DNA from: Adineta ricciae
Lineage: Eukaryota > Rotifera > Eurotatoria > Adinetida > Adinetidae
Direction: 5' to 3'
NCBI GenBank assembly: GCA_905250025.1
Contig: CAJNOJ010000145.1
Location: forward strand, 124,001 to 188,000
DNA length: 64,000 bases
Shown one piece after another: positions 9,785 through 21,326 of this stretch. The notes under the pieces were generated by a model. The model saw only the letters and a program-made list of their open reading frames with translations. It was not told where the DNA came from and searched no databases. Within the stretch, counting starts at the first letter, position 1. Each line of letters starts with the position of its first letter. The translations under genes and the position numbers were made by a program.

Positions 9785-11125
9785 AACAACTTTGATCGCT
9801 CCAAGAACATGAGCAGCATTTTTCCCTGAAGTACCAACAGCTTTGCTAACAGATCATTTCGTGGGTGGATTATGAGTTTCACCATAGTTATGACTATCTA
9901 ATTCAATTTTAGCTACCGCAAGGGGGTGTGTCATCTCCTATTTCAGTTGATAGATGAGCTGACGGGTTGTTATCAGTTTCACGAACGAATCGTCGATTGT
10001 TAGCATCGACTCGATTACTTATTAGAGAAAATAGACTTGTTTTGGCGGATATTTTTACAGCAGCAAGATGACAATACTCGAATCTAATCTAGAAAACGTT
10101 TGATTTTCAGCAAATTGTCTCTCTTAAAAGAAGTTTTCTTCACAAGAAATAACGTTACAAAGCAAAATAGTTTCACTGTGCAAAGAACAATTTCAAAAGT
10201 GACTCCTTTATTATACTCTATTTAAGTTAATAGAAAATAGATTTTATTGAGTGTATCGAGAATGAAGTTTTCCTTGTGCTAAGAGACGAAATAATTCAAA
10301 TTAAATGCTGAATAATATAAGAAAAACATGTTTTTTGTCGATATTTCCTCTTGTTCCTGTTTCACTGTCAAATCAACAAGTTTTTCCTCATTAATCAAAT
10401 TCAAACACACTCCTTATATCTTTGCAAGGCAAATTTCTATTCTTCAATCAATATAATTCAACCACCAATGAGACACTAAGAAACAGTTGATCAATGAAAT
10501 GTCTCTTGTTTTCATTTCCTTGCAGAAAGTCGAACTTTTCGTTTAAGTTAATTTTAAGATTGACTCGTGCTTATGGGATTACGTTGAGCTCGATCTGTCA
10601 AATTGAATTTGAGTTTCATCTACGTTTTTATGTTCCTATAGTGACGTTCAACAACCACACAGTAGAAATGTACACGTAAAGAAATGAAATTTGTTTTAAA
10701 TTGTACTCGAGTCTTTAGACGCGACAAGAAGATTTGAAATTCTTCTCTCTTCTTTCAAATATAAGTTTAATTTCATTCATATCTTGGACTATTGAGACAT
10801 TCTCCAGAAAATTCGTAAATTCTCAGAAAACAGTTCAAGATTTGATCCAAATTGACAATAAACAAAATGATCGGTGATCGATTATCGTCAACTATACCTT
10901 GATTTGACACGTTCTCAAAGAGAAGAAAATTTTAATTAAAAATTCGGAGTAAATCTTTGACTTTGATAAATGCTCGAAGCATTGTTTATGATGATCCTGT
11001 CAAAAAAGAAAAAATGAAATGATAAAAATAAAGAAAAAAAGTGAGATTAGACTACATACTTTGACGAATCTCTTAATAAAAGATATTCTTACATAGATGA
11101 ACTAATTATAATATGAATACAATGT
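9785..11125. other. Intergenic, no gene recognised
   Basis: AT-rich. It contains the unassigned minus-strand open stretch around 9910-10110 and a short plus-strand ORF at 10494-10679 without family features. No repeats or RNA genes were seen. Confidence 0.35.
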
Positions 11126-11133
11126 ATATAAAC
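11126..11133 (+). promoter_or_regulatory. TATA-like box upstream of GPCR
   Basis: TATATAAA lies about 40 bp before the GPCR ATG at 11172. The spacing would give a very short 5' leader. In such AT-rich DNA chance occurrence is possible. Confidence 0.3.
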
Positions 11134-11171
11134 GTTAGTTTTTAAATGAGAATCATTGACAAAGAAATACA

Positions 11172-12134
11172 ATGTCGGATATCTTAGGAGAAATTTCAGT
11201 GAAACTTGCTCAAATTCTTTTACCAATCATAATATTTGTTGGTGTATCTGGAAATATTTTGAATATAATTATTTTAACTCGAGTAAATCTACGAAATCAC
11301 GCCTGTTCAAAATATTTCTTAGCACTTGCTTCAAATAATCTCCTTTATTCATTATTTACCATCCAATATCTCTTATCCAATGGATTTTCTATTGATGGTC
11401 AAACAATATCAAATATTTCCTGTAAAATTCTTCAATATATCGGTAGTGCGTGTCCATTTCTTTCACCATATTTTATTGTCTTAGCTTCAATTGATCGATT
11501 CTGTGCCAGTTCATCAAATGTAAATATCCGTGCACTTAGTAATGTAACAAATGCAACAAGATTAATCATTTTCATTGTCATTTGTGTATTATTATTTTTT
11601 ATAAATACTCTTGTCTTAAATGAATATCGTGATGATGGATATGGATGTACCATTCGTCCTGAAACTTTGTACAATCAAATCTTTTACATTATACAAATCA
11701 TTCTATTTGCTGCTATTCCTCCTATTCTCATGATTTTCTTTGGTTTATTAACAATTTATAATACAACACGATTACAAGTGAACATTCAAGTAACTATTCG
11801 ACATCGTCGAACAGAGAGTCAATTGGCACGAATGCTCTTTCTTCAAGTTGCTATTTATATTCTATTGAATATGCCTATGTGTATTATGTATTTAATGTTA
11901 ACATTACCATTGGATTATATTCCAACACAGGAATTTTTCTTTGCTTTGTCAATAAGTACAATTTCGTTTAATTTTTCATTTGCAACAACATTTTTCTTAT
12001 ATATTCTTACGGCACGAGTTTATCGTGAAGAATTATTTCGTTTGATTTCGAAAGTTTTTCATTACAGACGTGCAAATCAAGTTCAACCAATGTCAACAAC
12101 ACGTCATCCGGAGGTAACACGTCATAGAAACTAA
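11172..12134 (+). CDS. Rhodopsin-family G-protein-coupled receptor (bdelloid peptide-receptor-like)
   Basis: Single-exon, 320 residues, seven hydrophobic segments. TM1 carries GVSGNILNIIILTR (GN motif). After TM3 comes FIVLASIDRFCAS, an IDR in the place of DRY. TM6 has ILLNMPMCIMYL. Extracellular cysteines (ISCKIL before TM3 and YGCTIRPE in loop 2) can form the standard disulfide. The third intracellular loop is basic (RHRRTESQLARM). The tail is short, ending HPEVTRHRN. Single-exon receptors of this type form large expansions in bdelloids. The ligand is not predictable; a peptide is likely by family. Confidence 0.85.
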   Translation: MSDILGEISVKLAQILLPIIIFVGVSGNILNIIILTRVNLRNHACSKYFLALASNNLLYSLFTIQYLLSNGFSIDGQTISNISCKILQYIGSACPFLSPYFIVLASIDRFCASSSNVNIRALSNVTNATRLIIFIVICVLLFFINTLVLNEYRDDGYGCTIRPETLYNQIFYIIQIILFAAIPPILMIFFGLLTIYNTTRLQVNIQVTIRHRRTESQLARMLFLQVAIYILLNMPMCIMYLMLTLPLDYIPTQEFFFALSISTISFNFSFATTFFLYILTARVYREELFRLISKVFHYRRANQVQPMSTTRHPEVTRHRN

Positions 12135-12871
12135 TTATTGACTTTTTCTGAACATTTTTATGTTATTAACGTTGTTCGTCTGTTTTGTATCCTTTTTTAA
12201 TTATCTTAGAAAATACAATAGAATCCTCGTAAGATAACTTATTTCGAAAGAAAATGTAACAGGAAAAGATTTACACAAAAATTTGATTAAATTCCGAATA
12301 TCTGACTGATTTACTAACAATACATTTGATAAATACAATGAAGAAAGTGTTGAGAGGTTTTTAACGGTGATACTACGATCATCGTATATGAATTATGACT
12401 CGACAATACTATATTAAACAAAAGATTGTGTAAAGCTTCAAAATGTTCTCAATGAGCATACGTCAGTAACATCCGTATAAAATAAACGAATGTGCCACTG
12501 ACAGGTCTGTCTTCGCGATAATGAGAATAGTAATGAACTCATCTAGAAACATTTTTTCAACAGATCTTTGTGCACAATATTCGCAAAATACCTGGATAAA
12601 CGATTAAGATGTGGATTTTAAAACATTGGCAGCTACCGCACTCTGCACAGATCTCGTGAATCAATGCACAAAATAAGTCTTATTTGCTCTTTTGTCAACC
12701 ACAAAATACAGAACAAACGATGACGTCAAGCTGTCGAAGAAAAGGCGACGGAAAAATCCGTATGTCTTTTTTTTTCATATAACGATTATTTCATAACAAC
12801 ATCTCTTCATATTTCTGTTTGTACCAACACACAAATACACTTTCAAACCTTCGTCGATTATTAATCTAATC
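12135..12871. other. Intergenic
   Basis: 737 bp between the GPCR and the Rel-like gene. No coding or repeat structure recognised; the proximal ~150 bp presumably hold the promoter of the downstream gene. Confidence 0.35.
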
Positions 12872-14554
12872 ATGGCTTCATCAGACGATATCTTCTTTTC
12901 AACAGGGGTTGATGACCATAATCCTCCATCACGTATGATTAACTTAAAAGACTTGATCATTTCAATGCTGATTTTGTTCATTTAGATGGTGATTTAACTT
13001 TTATCGATGAACTTTTAAATGAAATGCGATCAATAAGTAAATAAAACTTTCATACATGTTCAAAAAGAACTCTTCTTAATCGCAAACTCGTTTTTAGATC
13101 CTGACAATGTCGATATAACGTCGACTGACACAAATCAACTTGATTCCGTGTACGAGAAATTATCCGCCGGTAAAATAAACACAAAAGTTTGTTTTCATGT
13201 CATTCGATTACGTTCATCATTCAGGTCAAAGTGGAACCACAGAAATTCATGGAATACCATCATCTTTGCAAAATCAATTCGATTCTCTTCAAATAAATGA
13301 AGAAAATCGAACGAGAAATTCAATTCCACCACTTACAAATAATAATCAAGTGGTTCAAACGAATGAAGAAAAAATTGATGGTATAATGTTTCAAAAAAGA
13401 AGATAAATCCTCCTATTTAAATGATTTGTTCAGGTTTAGATCAAGCAATGGCACAATTATTTTGTGAAGATTTTCCGAGTTCATCCGAAACATTGACAAC
13501 TTCACCAGAAGAGTCAGTTGTCAAATCGGTTTGTTATTTCATATAAAACGCCAATTTATGCAAATTTCTTTGTTAGGATTTCACTGTTCGCTCAAATTTG
13601 GTTAACTCTACTGAAACAATCGCAACACATCAAATCTTACGATTTCGCACACCACCATTTTTGAATCAACGAGCTCGATATGCGAGCGATCATAACATAT
13701 TTTTCCGTTATATCTCAGCACCGGACAACAATCGTATCAGTTTTCATGTAAAGACACTTCTTTATTTGAATTTCATTCCATCTTCATTTTTTCCTCAGGC
13801 ACTTCAACTTCGTGATGGCTTAGCACCGGATATTTCTGTCGTAATGCGTGTTACTCGCACTACAAATCCATATGAATCGGTGACAATCTGTCATCCTTAT
13901 CCGTTGTGGGTCAACGATCCAAAAGCACAAGTTCATCAAGGTTCATTATTACTTGACATCACTAAGGAAATACGAAACAATGAAGAAATTAGGTAAATAT
14001 TATTAATTAGTCAATAAAGAGAAAATCTCATTAAATTATTTTTTTTAGTTTTGAAAATTTAATGATGGTACGATTAGGACAAAGCCCGTTAAAGGAAATG
14101 ACTCAATGGCCAATCTTTACAACGAATCAACTTGACTACAATGGTAAGAAGAGCACAAATCTATTTTCTTACTTATTTTGAATAACTTTTTAGATTTTCA
14201 TCAAACCGGTATAACTGATCCAAAAATTCTCATTGAAAAATACCGTCTACATGACAGTATTTTGCATTTTCAAATATTCGTTGTTGATACAAATCACGTG
14301 GCCTATCCAACTGATCTGTTATGTGAAACAGAGTCTATATTCGAATATGAAGGTAAAATCTAAATTTACCTGCACATTTAACCATAAATCTTTTTTCAGA
14401 GAAGGATCGTTTGCAAATTCCCAACTATTTACCAGCTGCGCGACGACGCCAACCCAAACGATTACAACGACAGACATCACGCAAAGTAAATTGAAGTTCA
14501 TAACCGCAGAAAATTTCAAATATCTTTTCATATTTTTAGAAACGAGTCAACTGA
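12872..14554 (+). CDS. Divergent Rel-homology-like transcription factor
   Basis: Eleven short exons joined by 45-60 nt introns give about 400 residues from ATG 12872 (MASSDDIFFSTGVDDHNPP) to TGA 14554. The first ~170 residues are acidic and disordered, activation-domain-like. The next ~210 follow the strand order of a Rel-homology N-domain: ILRFRTPPF (place of the RFRYxCEG recognition loop), ISVVMRVTRTTNPYESV with HPYPL, LLLDITKEI, EISFENLMMVRLG (place of FxNLGIxCV), and ILHFQIFVVDTNHVAYP before ESIFEYE (place of the VRLxFxVF...IFD strand). The C-terminus is strongly basic (RRRQPKRLQRQTSRKKRVN), a likely nuclear signal. The Ig-like dimerisation domain and the CEG residues are missing. If the assignment is wrong, this is an orphan beta-rich nuclear protein. 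Confidence 0.5.
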
Positions 14555-14906
14555 AGGGACTCATCCGCCAAGAAATATTACAATGCGTATAAACCAGTGA
14601 CTGATTTCAAATCTTTTTAGTCAAGACTAAATGAATATTCTCCGAGTGATTTTTATTCTCCATTTGTTTTGTTATCTTTCTAAACAAGAAATAAACTCAT
14701 TTATCGTATAACGTTTCGAAAGATGTCGCTACTCATTGATAAACACAAGTGAATATATCTTACATATCTGTTGTCGTCGATTAATCCATAAAGTACCCAA
14801 TGAGAAAAAAGCTTTGGTCATGTTTTACAGTTGAATTCCTATTATCGAAAAAGAAAGATAAATATGAAATCGAAGAAATTATTTGTTACATTCTTCTCTA
14901 ATTTAG
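14555..14906. other. Intergenic, 352 bp
   Basis: Spacer between the Rel-like gene and the Deltex-like gene. It holds the 3' tail of the first and the promoter of the second; nothing else seen. Confidence 0.4.
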
Positions 14907-16201
14907 ATGACTTCAATTCATACATTAAAACGGCAATGTCAATGGTGTTCTCAGAATATTAATGATTTAACAAAGTCATTCAATTGTCCACATATTGTTT
15001 GTAATCAATGTCTTTTAACCGACACAGGGTGTCAATCGTCTTGTCCGTTATGTTGGTATGAAAATGCCGGACAGTATGTTTCGAGTTATCGTATTTGTTC
15101 AGGTAAATTGACGAGAGTTGCCAAGAAATTTTTTGTCGAAAATCGCCATTAGTTTGTTGTAGTGGTATTAATTCTAGTGATCGAATTCCAAAATGTATTG
15201 GAAAACATCATTATTGCTTTGAATGTATTCCCGAAGGTTGTGTTTTGTGTCGATTCCATCTAATAAAACATTTCAACCAAGTGAAATTTCGTGATATGTC
15301 AGTACATGATCAACATATTCTGTTTACGTGTCAAATTTGGGAAAAGAAATTTGAAGAAATTCAAGAAAAATTGAAAAATAATGTCGCATCGTCTTTTCCA
15401 ACTGATATCATTCACAATGCACAAGAACAATCACTAATGAATTCAGGTAAGAGAGTCATTGTGAATCTGTTCTGATGAAAAATCTTTGAAGAACTTGCAA
15501 ATGAAGAACTGGGTGATTGTATGATTTGTCTTGATCAGTTAAAATCTTCTCCTTCATGTCGACTCCACACTTGTGGTCATTCATTTCATCAATCTTGTAT
15601 TGATAAATGGTTCGAATCAAATGGAAAACAATCTTGTCCAAGTTGTGGACATGTTTATGGCATTACCAAAGGTTTGACAAACTAAAAAACTGCTCATCAC
15701 CCTTCTGTTTCGCCTTTTTCAGGTCCTCAACCTGCCAACGGTCGTATGATAGTTCGACATATTCAAACGATCCTACCTGGATACGAAACTCATCATTACG
15801 AATCTAATGAAGGTCCAACCATTGAAATCACGTATTCATTTCCTGACGGAATTCAAGGTCCATTGAATCCGAATCCTGGTGCATCGTATAGTGGAACAGT
15901 ACGAAAAGCATATTTACCAAATACGAAGGAAGGACAAGAAATTTTAAGTTTACTACGTCGAGCTTTCAACGATCAACATATTTTCACAATTGGAAAATCA
16001 ATCACTACTGGAATGGACAATGTGATCACATGGAATGATATTCATCATAAAACGAGTATTTATGGAGGAGTTGATCGGTAAATTTGAGAATAACTTCGTG
16101 TATTTAAGAAAGAAAAGGACTTTTTATTTAGTTTTGGTTATCCTGATCCGACTTATCTCTATCGTGTTCGTCAGGAACTTGCTGATAAAGGATATAAATA
16201 A
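14907..16201 (+). CDS. Deltex-family E3 ubiquitin ligase (DTX3/DTX3L-like)
   Basis: RING-Deltex E3 ligase; the family ubiquitinates Notch-pathway and PARP-linked targets, and the Deltex C-terminal domain can bind ADP-ribose/NAD. Exons 14907..15102, 15153..15446, 15492..15671, 15723..16077 and 16132..16201 give 364 residues in frame. Domains: an N-terminal cysteine-rich finger (CQWCSQN...CPHIVCNQC), a second Cys/His finger (CIGKHHYCFECIPEGC), a RING-H2 (CMICLDQL...CGHSFHQSCI...CPSCG), then the Deltex C-terminal domain with IVRHIQTILPGYE, IEITYSFPDGIQG, RKAYLPNTKEG, VITWNDIHHKTS and GYPDPTYLYRVRQELADKG. The two extra fingers before the RING are unusual for DTX3. Confidence 0.9.
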
Positions 16202-16282
16202 ATAAATAAATATTTGATCTGTTGTTTTAGTCGAATATTTTTTTGTAAATAAAACTTTTTTTTCAAATAATTCCAGATAAAC

Positions 16283-17137
16283 ATGGCGTCGTCGTATTGG
16301 AAAAGTTCGCAATTTGACCAATGGTTATTCGATCGTCAAGAATTGTTATCTGTTCGTTTACGCGACATCGCATCGTGGCCAATAAATCCAAATTCTTCTC
16401 CAATCACGGAAGATGATTATTTGAAAATCTTAATTTTCTATTCGAATATCATTCAAAACATCGGAGAACAATATAAAGTTCGTCAACAGGTCATTGCAAC
16501 AGGAATTGTTTATTTAAAACGATTTTACGCTCGATATGCATTGAAGAGTATTGATCCTTGGCTTCTTTGTCCAACTTGTTTATTTCTTGCAGCGAAAGTC
16601 GAAGAATTTTCAACATTAAGTCATCCAAGAGTTTGTAATGCCGCTGCAACAACTTACAAAAAATACGCTCATCTACTTGGTAAGTCACAAATTCCAAGTC
16701 TAAGATATAAAAATATCGGTTTTCTTGGAAAATCTAGGTGGTCCAAATGAATATCCTTATCAAATCAAACATATTCTCGAATGTGAATTCTATTTACTTG
16801 AAATAATGGATTGTTGTTTAATTGTTTATCATCCCTATCGTTCCTTGGACATGTACACACGAGAATTTCAAGTCGATCAACAATTATTCGAAGCTGCATG
16901 GCGTATCATCAATGATTCATTAAAAACCGATGCACCATTATTATATCCTCCATATGAAATCGCTTTAGCTTGTTTGTTACTTGCCGCGACATATCGCGAT
17001 AAAATGCCTCTGTTAAAACAATATATGATCGATGCTCAAATCGATGTGGAAAGAGTTTATGAAGTTGTNAAGTACAAAATTTATCTGGACTTGAAATGTT
17101 AGAATTCCATGTCGATGAAATTTGGACTGCTAATTAA
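16283..17137 (+). CDS. CCNC: Cyclin C (Mediator kinase-module cyclin)
   Basis: Partner of CDK8 in the Mediator kinase module. Exon 1 (16283..16679) and exon 2 (from 16738) join in frame. Conserved stretches: YWKSSQFDQWLFDRQELL, VRQQVIATGIVYLKRFYARY, LKSIDPWLLCPTCLFLAAKV, ILECEFYLLEIMDCCLIVYH and LLYPPYEIALACLLLAA. Near the end an N at 17069 sits in codon GTN. Read straight on, the frame stops at 17102. With a one-base shift at the N it continues as VQNLSGLEMLEFHVDEIWTA to TAA 17135-17137, which I take as the real end. The normal final helices of cyclin C are poorly matched, so the C-terminus is uncertain. An acceptor-like CCAG precedes the ATG. Confidence 0.9.
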
Positions 17138-17889
17138 CAGTTTTTCCTTTTCCTCTTTGTTTGATTGTTCTTTTACTTGAAATATATGCACGGAGCACTA
17201 CGGCAAATCATTGACAAGATTTTTGTTTTCGCTCATTAGATTTATGGAAGCCAATATCCAATGAGGGTGTGTGAGAATGAAGAGAATAGCTGTATGGACA
17301 TCTTGGTGCAGTCGTTCGCCTCAGATAAGGATTGTTTACGAGCTGGAGCATATTGATTCTTCAAATCTTTCCTATTATCTTCTCGTGTTAGTTCTACGAC
17401 GTTGTTATGCGTGAAAGGAATGTGAGAGATGGATTGAATATTATCCATTATATCTCAACAAGTAACGCTCGTCTAGCGACTCGCTCAGCTCTTTCTCGTA
17501 GAAATCGTGCTTTCAGATATTACACTTTAAAGCTATTATTGAGTATTTTAATTTATTTCTAGTGTAGATTAGATATTTTCACAAAAGCCACAGTAGATAT
17601 TTATACCAAATGATAAATAGAGCATTAGATATTGTGAAGAAATATCAATACAGTTAGAAAGACTATGGATGATTGCATTAAAAAACGAAATTAAGAAAAC
17701 ACGAATGGCAATATCTAATGCAATGAGAGAAAAGAGACAGTTACTACAATAATTAAGATAAATGTGAAGCAAGAGATAAAGAAAATAAGCATGCGTGAAT
17801 AATTGTTTTAAGGTGATTTCAAAGTATAATACGTTTTATATGCTTGCAATAACACTAATCTCTTAGCAAAGTATTGATTTACACATGTT
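17138..17889. other. Intergenic, no gene recognised
   Basis: Short ORFs here have no family features. The sequence runs from the cyclin C 3' tail into the Helitron remnant. Confidence 0.35.
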
Positions 17890-18177
17890 TCAAAAAATGA
17901 AAGAGGTACACTCTCGTTTTGTCTCTTTGTCAAGTTCATCTAAACGTTTCAGTTCAGTATCTTGCGCAGAAGAAGGTTGAACTTGTAGGACCTTCATGTG
18001 GAAAGGTCGAAGGATAACTATATCATCCCCTTTCTTCGTCCTACTGAGTGGTACATATATCGATGCTACTTGCAGTGTTCCAGGCGGAACTTGGAGATCG
18101 ACTACGATTTTGTTCATTGTGAGTCCTTGTGCTTTGTATGTAGTTATAGCGAAGGCAGGTACAATTCCCGACCCCAA
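17890..18177 (-). mobile_element. Helitron/PIF1-type helicase remnant (C-terminal fragment)
   Basis: About 95 codons with PAFAITTYKAQGLTMNKIVV (helicase motif V-like) and ASIYVPLSRTKKGDDIVILR (motif VI-like), the end of a PIF1/Helitron Rep-Hel helicase. It ends at a stop at 17890 and is cut off abruptly upstream, where degenerate tandem repeats begin. No Rep domain or other helicase motifs were found nearby, so this is a truncated remnant. Confidence 0.7.
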
Positions 18178-18541
18178 AATGTCTTCGGTAAATTTTTATG
18201 AAAAAACCTGTTTTTTACAAAAAGGTCGCCCTTTGTATAAAAAAACTAATCCATCTAAACAATTTAGAAAAATAGCGCCAGATTCGAGTTCATCGACCCA
18301 AATAACTCCTTAGTCAAATTTTATAAAAGAGCTTTTTTTCGTAAAAAACCGCTCTTTGTCTAGAAAATCATTTTTTACAAAAAATTTCGAGAAACTAACA
18401 TCAAATTTGAATTCCTGGACCCCAAAAACCTTTGGTAAAATTTTTTTTTAAATTTTTGTAAAAAATTGGGTTTTTGTCTCAAAAAGACTTTTTTTATGAA
18501 AAATTTCCAAAAAATAACATCAGATTCGAAGTCTCCGCATC
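18168..18541. repeat. Three degenerate ~124-bp tandem units
   Basis: Units of about 124 bp start near 18168, 18294 and 18418, each opening with GACCC(C)AAA and containing a T-rich block (TTTTTTACAAAAA-type) and a late segment like AACATCAGATTCGAA. They are strongly diverged. The first overlaps the broken end of the helicase fragment. Confidence 0.55.
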
Positions 18542-21150
18542 GAAATACATCTAGAAATGTCTTTTCGGAAAAATTGATTTTCAATGTTTTTTTTGACCCT
18601 GCGGACATACAAGCAAGCAAACAATTTATGTTTCTAAGACTCTTCTCTACGAGAAAGAGAATATACTCTAGCCTTCTTGTTCGAAAGGAATATCAATACA
18701 TAGATTAATATTTTCCTCCTTCTTTTCGTATTGTTTCATTTTCTATATTTATTAGGTGAACGAAAAATGCAGAAAAACAAAATTAAAATGTCGTTCCATT
18801 TCGAAATGATGTCTTAGTTACGGTCCATCGGCTTCAGTCTAATGGAAATAAGACAATCGTGATTACAATATCAAAAGTCGAACTTACCGAACACTTAGGT
18901 CGCGCTCTTTCAAACTTTTGATAACCATTTCTACCCAGGCGGACAAATCCCATACTCGGATCCTATATAGGTTTCTGTCGGATCTTATCGGAATCCGATG
19001 GTTACGGATCCCATGTCGGATCCGAAACACGGATTTTCTAAGAGTCATCATAGAACCTAGCTAAAAATAACGCTCATAAAATTTGCAACAAATGACTGGA
19101 TTTTTCCAGTCGGAATCCGATGCGATTCCGTCGCCAGGAATCCTATCGGATTTCGTCGGATGGTCGGATCCAACGTCGGATTTGTTGACCTGAGTATGTT
19201 ATAAGTGGTTATCTCTTTGGTGTAGAACATCACTTTTACTCCTTCGTGCTGGACTGCGCACAGTATGTCAAGCACTATCTAAACAGAATCGAATTTCACC
19301 TCACATATCAAGGAAAAAAACTTATACTCACCTGTTGACTATCTTTTTTCGATATCACGGCCCCAACGCAATTCTTGTATATCGAAGTCCCGCAGATTGG
19401 GCATTGCACCACTGATTTCATCAGCTTTAAAACACACTAAAAAGAGAACCTCATTTATATCCCGATTCCGCAAGCATTGATCAAAAACAACTTACAATCT
19501 TCGGCGAGCCTCCGCACTCACCCGCAACACCAGATTGGTCGAATGGATATCGATCCACTTGAGTGTCACCACCGGCAGAAGCAAACAAGTCTAAATCTAA
19601 ATCAACGAGGGATTCAGGAGGTTAACAACGAGCAATCGAACTTACTAGAAGGTGTGAAGCGGAAGTGACATGGAGGAGAAGGGGCGTTCGCTGGTTGCTA
19701 GTATGATAGAATAGTGAAAATTAATATGCAAGAAGGGTATTACCTCGGATAAAGATCGACTGTTATTGTCGGGTTGGATTCCATAGCAGTTGTTTAATCT
19801 AAAATGAGGAAAATACGTTTGAGTTGAAAATAAAGTGTGGAGAGATTAAAGCTAATCGTAAAAATTGAGATGGAATAGACTATCAGTGTATTTCGTTTCG
19901 ATATATGTTCGTAATTTACGTTCATTCACATCATAGTCATTTTTCTCGGGTACACGTGATACTGTATAAATTCATAGCAGGAATTTTGTTTCCGTTCAGC
20001 TCTTTCTCGCAGTTCGATTTTGTTTCGCCTCTATTAAATTTACTTTATCTGGCTTTTTCGTTGACTAGAACATGTGGATAAATCTAGTAGTATTTCGTAC
20101 ATTTCATCGCATACATTGTAGCGACTGGCTTTTGAATCGTTAAGATGTATAAGCCAAAAAAGAAAGTATGCTACGAATTCTTCCGTCATGCTATTTGTAT
20201 CAATAAAAGAATAAGTTCATGTGATTACATCATTTTCCGAATGATTGATTATCGAATGATCGATATTTCGAAGTTAATAAGAGAAAGACTACTTGAGAAG
20301 TCAATGATGATACCGTTGACTAACCTCCTGCATACCGAGGACATTTTCGTTCTGCTGAATATGATTATAGTGAACAATTCGATATAAAACGCAAGAAAAT
20401 AATTTCTGTCTCTATCTCGCCTTCAGTCGAAGACATCGGTATTCAAAAGATTAAAGAAAGAATATGTGTATCGGCAGCATTGTTGTCGCTTGCATGGAAT
20501 TGAAAAACCTATTTGTTTCCAAAGAACTTTTTTTGTTCAAATTCAAATGACCAGTTGTTATCATTTTCATACATACGTTCAACTCGTTTCTATGTCACAG
20601 AACTTTGAACGAATATTGACTTGAGCAATGTCTTTTTTTAGCAAGCAAAATTTAGAACTGAACTTTGTTCTCAGTAATACAATTATTCATCTCGGATCAA
20701 TTCAACGAAAACCTCGACTCAGACGACATGCATTCACTAATTCTCCCGAACTTCAGCCATTACAAATGACATTCTCATAATGGAAATCATTTTATACCAT
20801 TCATTTCATCGATCTGAACCTTTATTTTCAATTGTAGTCCCGAATGCATTTTTCACAAATAAAAATTCTCACAATCTGAATTTCAGACAAAGAAAAAAAG
20901 AAGGAAAATTTTCCAACTTATCTTTCCAAATTGATTCTCTTTCTTGTAAAGAACCTTATAACTATAATTTCCCACGAGAAAATTTTAAAACAGATACCAC
21001 TGGTCTCCGCGGTTTTTTCATAACGGTTGCGGTTATATCGTTGAAGGTCGCGGTATCGAAAAGAAACCGCGGTGTGCTGCACCGCAACACAAATATATCG
21101 CGGTATGTTCAAAACAAATTGCAACGTGATCACCGTTCAAGATCGCGGTA
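18542..21150. other. Repeat-rich intergenic DNA
   Basis: Contains the element at 18934-19194 and GCGGT-rich sequence around 21005-21148. Short ORFs at 19477-19668, 20145-20387 and 20780-21151 lack family features and are not called. Confidence 0.35.
18934..19194. mobile_element. 261-bp TA-flanked MITE rich in CGGATCC/GGAATCCG motifs
   Basis: The left end CCCAGGCGGACAAATCC pairs with the right end, which read inward is CTCAGGTCAACAAATCC. Both sides carry TA. The interior is full of short CGGAT, GGAATCCG and GGATCC words, similar in style to the element at 8034-8161. No coding capacity. Confidence 0.6.
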
Positions 21151-21324
21151 GTGGCGGCGCCAGGGGTGGGCTCAGCCCACCCTAAAGGTATCTGAGCCCA
21201 CCCTGAGTTTTCCTGAAAACCAGCGATAGATAGACTCTAGGGTGGGCTCAAATAGCCTGAGCCCACCCTAGTCTGGGTTAAGACGGGCTAAGCCCACCCT
21301 AGTGAGAATTCCTGGCGCCGCCGC
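21151..21324. mobile_element. 174-bp TA-flanked MITE with GTGGGCTC/GAGCCCAC hairpins
   Basis: Ends are GTGGCGGCGCCAGG and, read inward from the right, GCGGCGGCGCCAGG. TA lies on both sides (21149-21150 and 21325-21326). Inside, GGGTGGGCT and AGCCCACCC occur alternately several times, so the element can form nested hairpins. Its GC content is far above the surrounding DNA. Confidence 0.7.
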
Positions 21325-21326
21325 TA

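Noticed and set aside
20145..20387. 80-codon hypothetical gene
   Set aside because: No family features, no splice support, and located in repeat-rich DNA.
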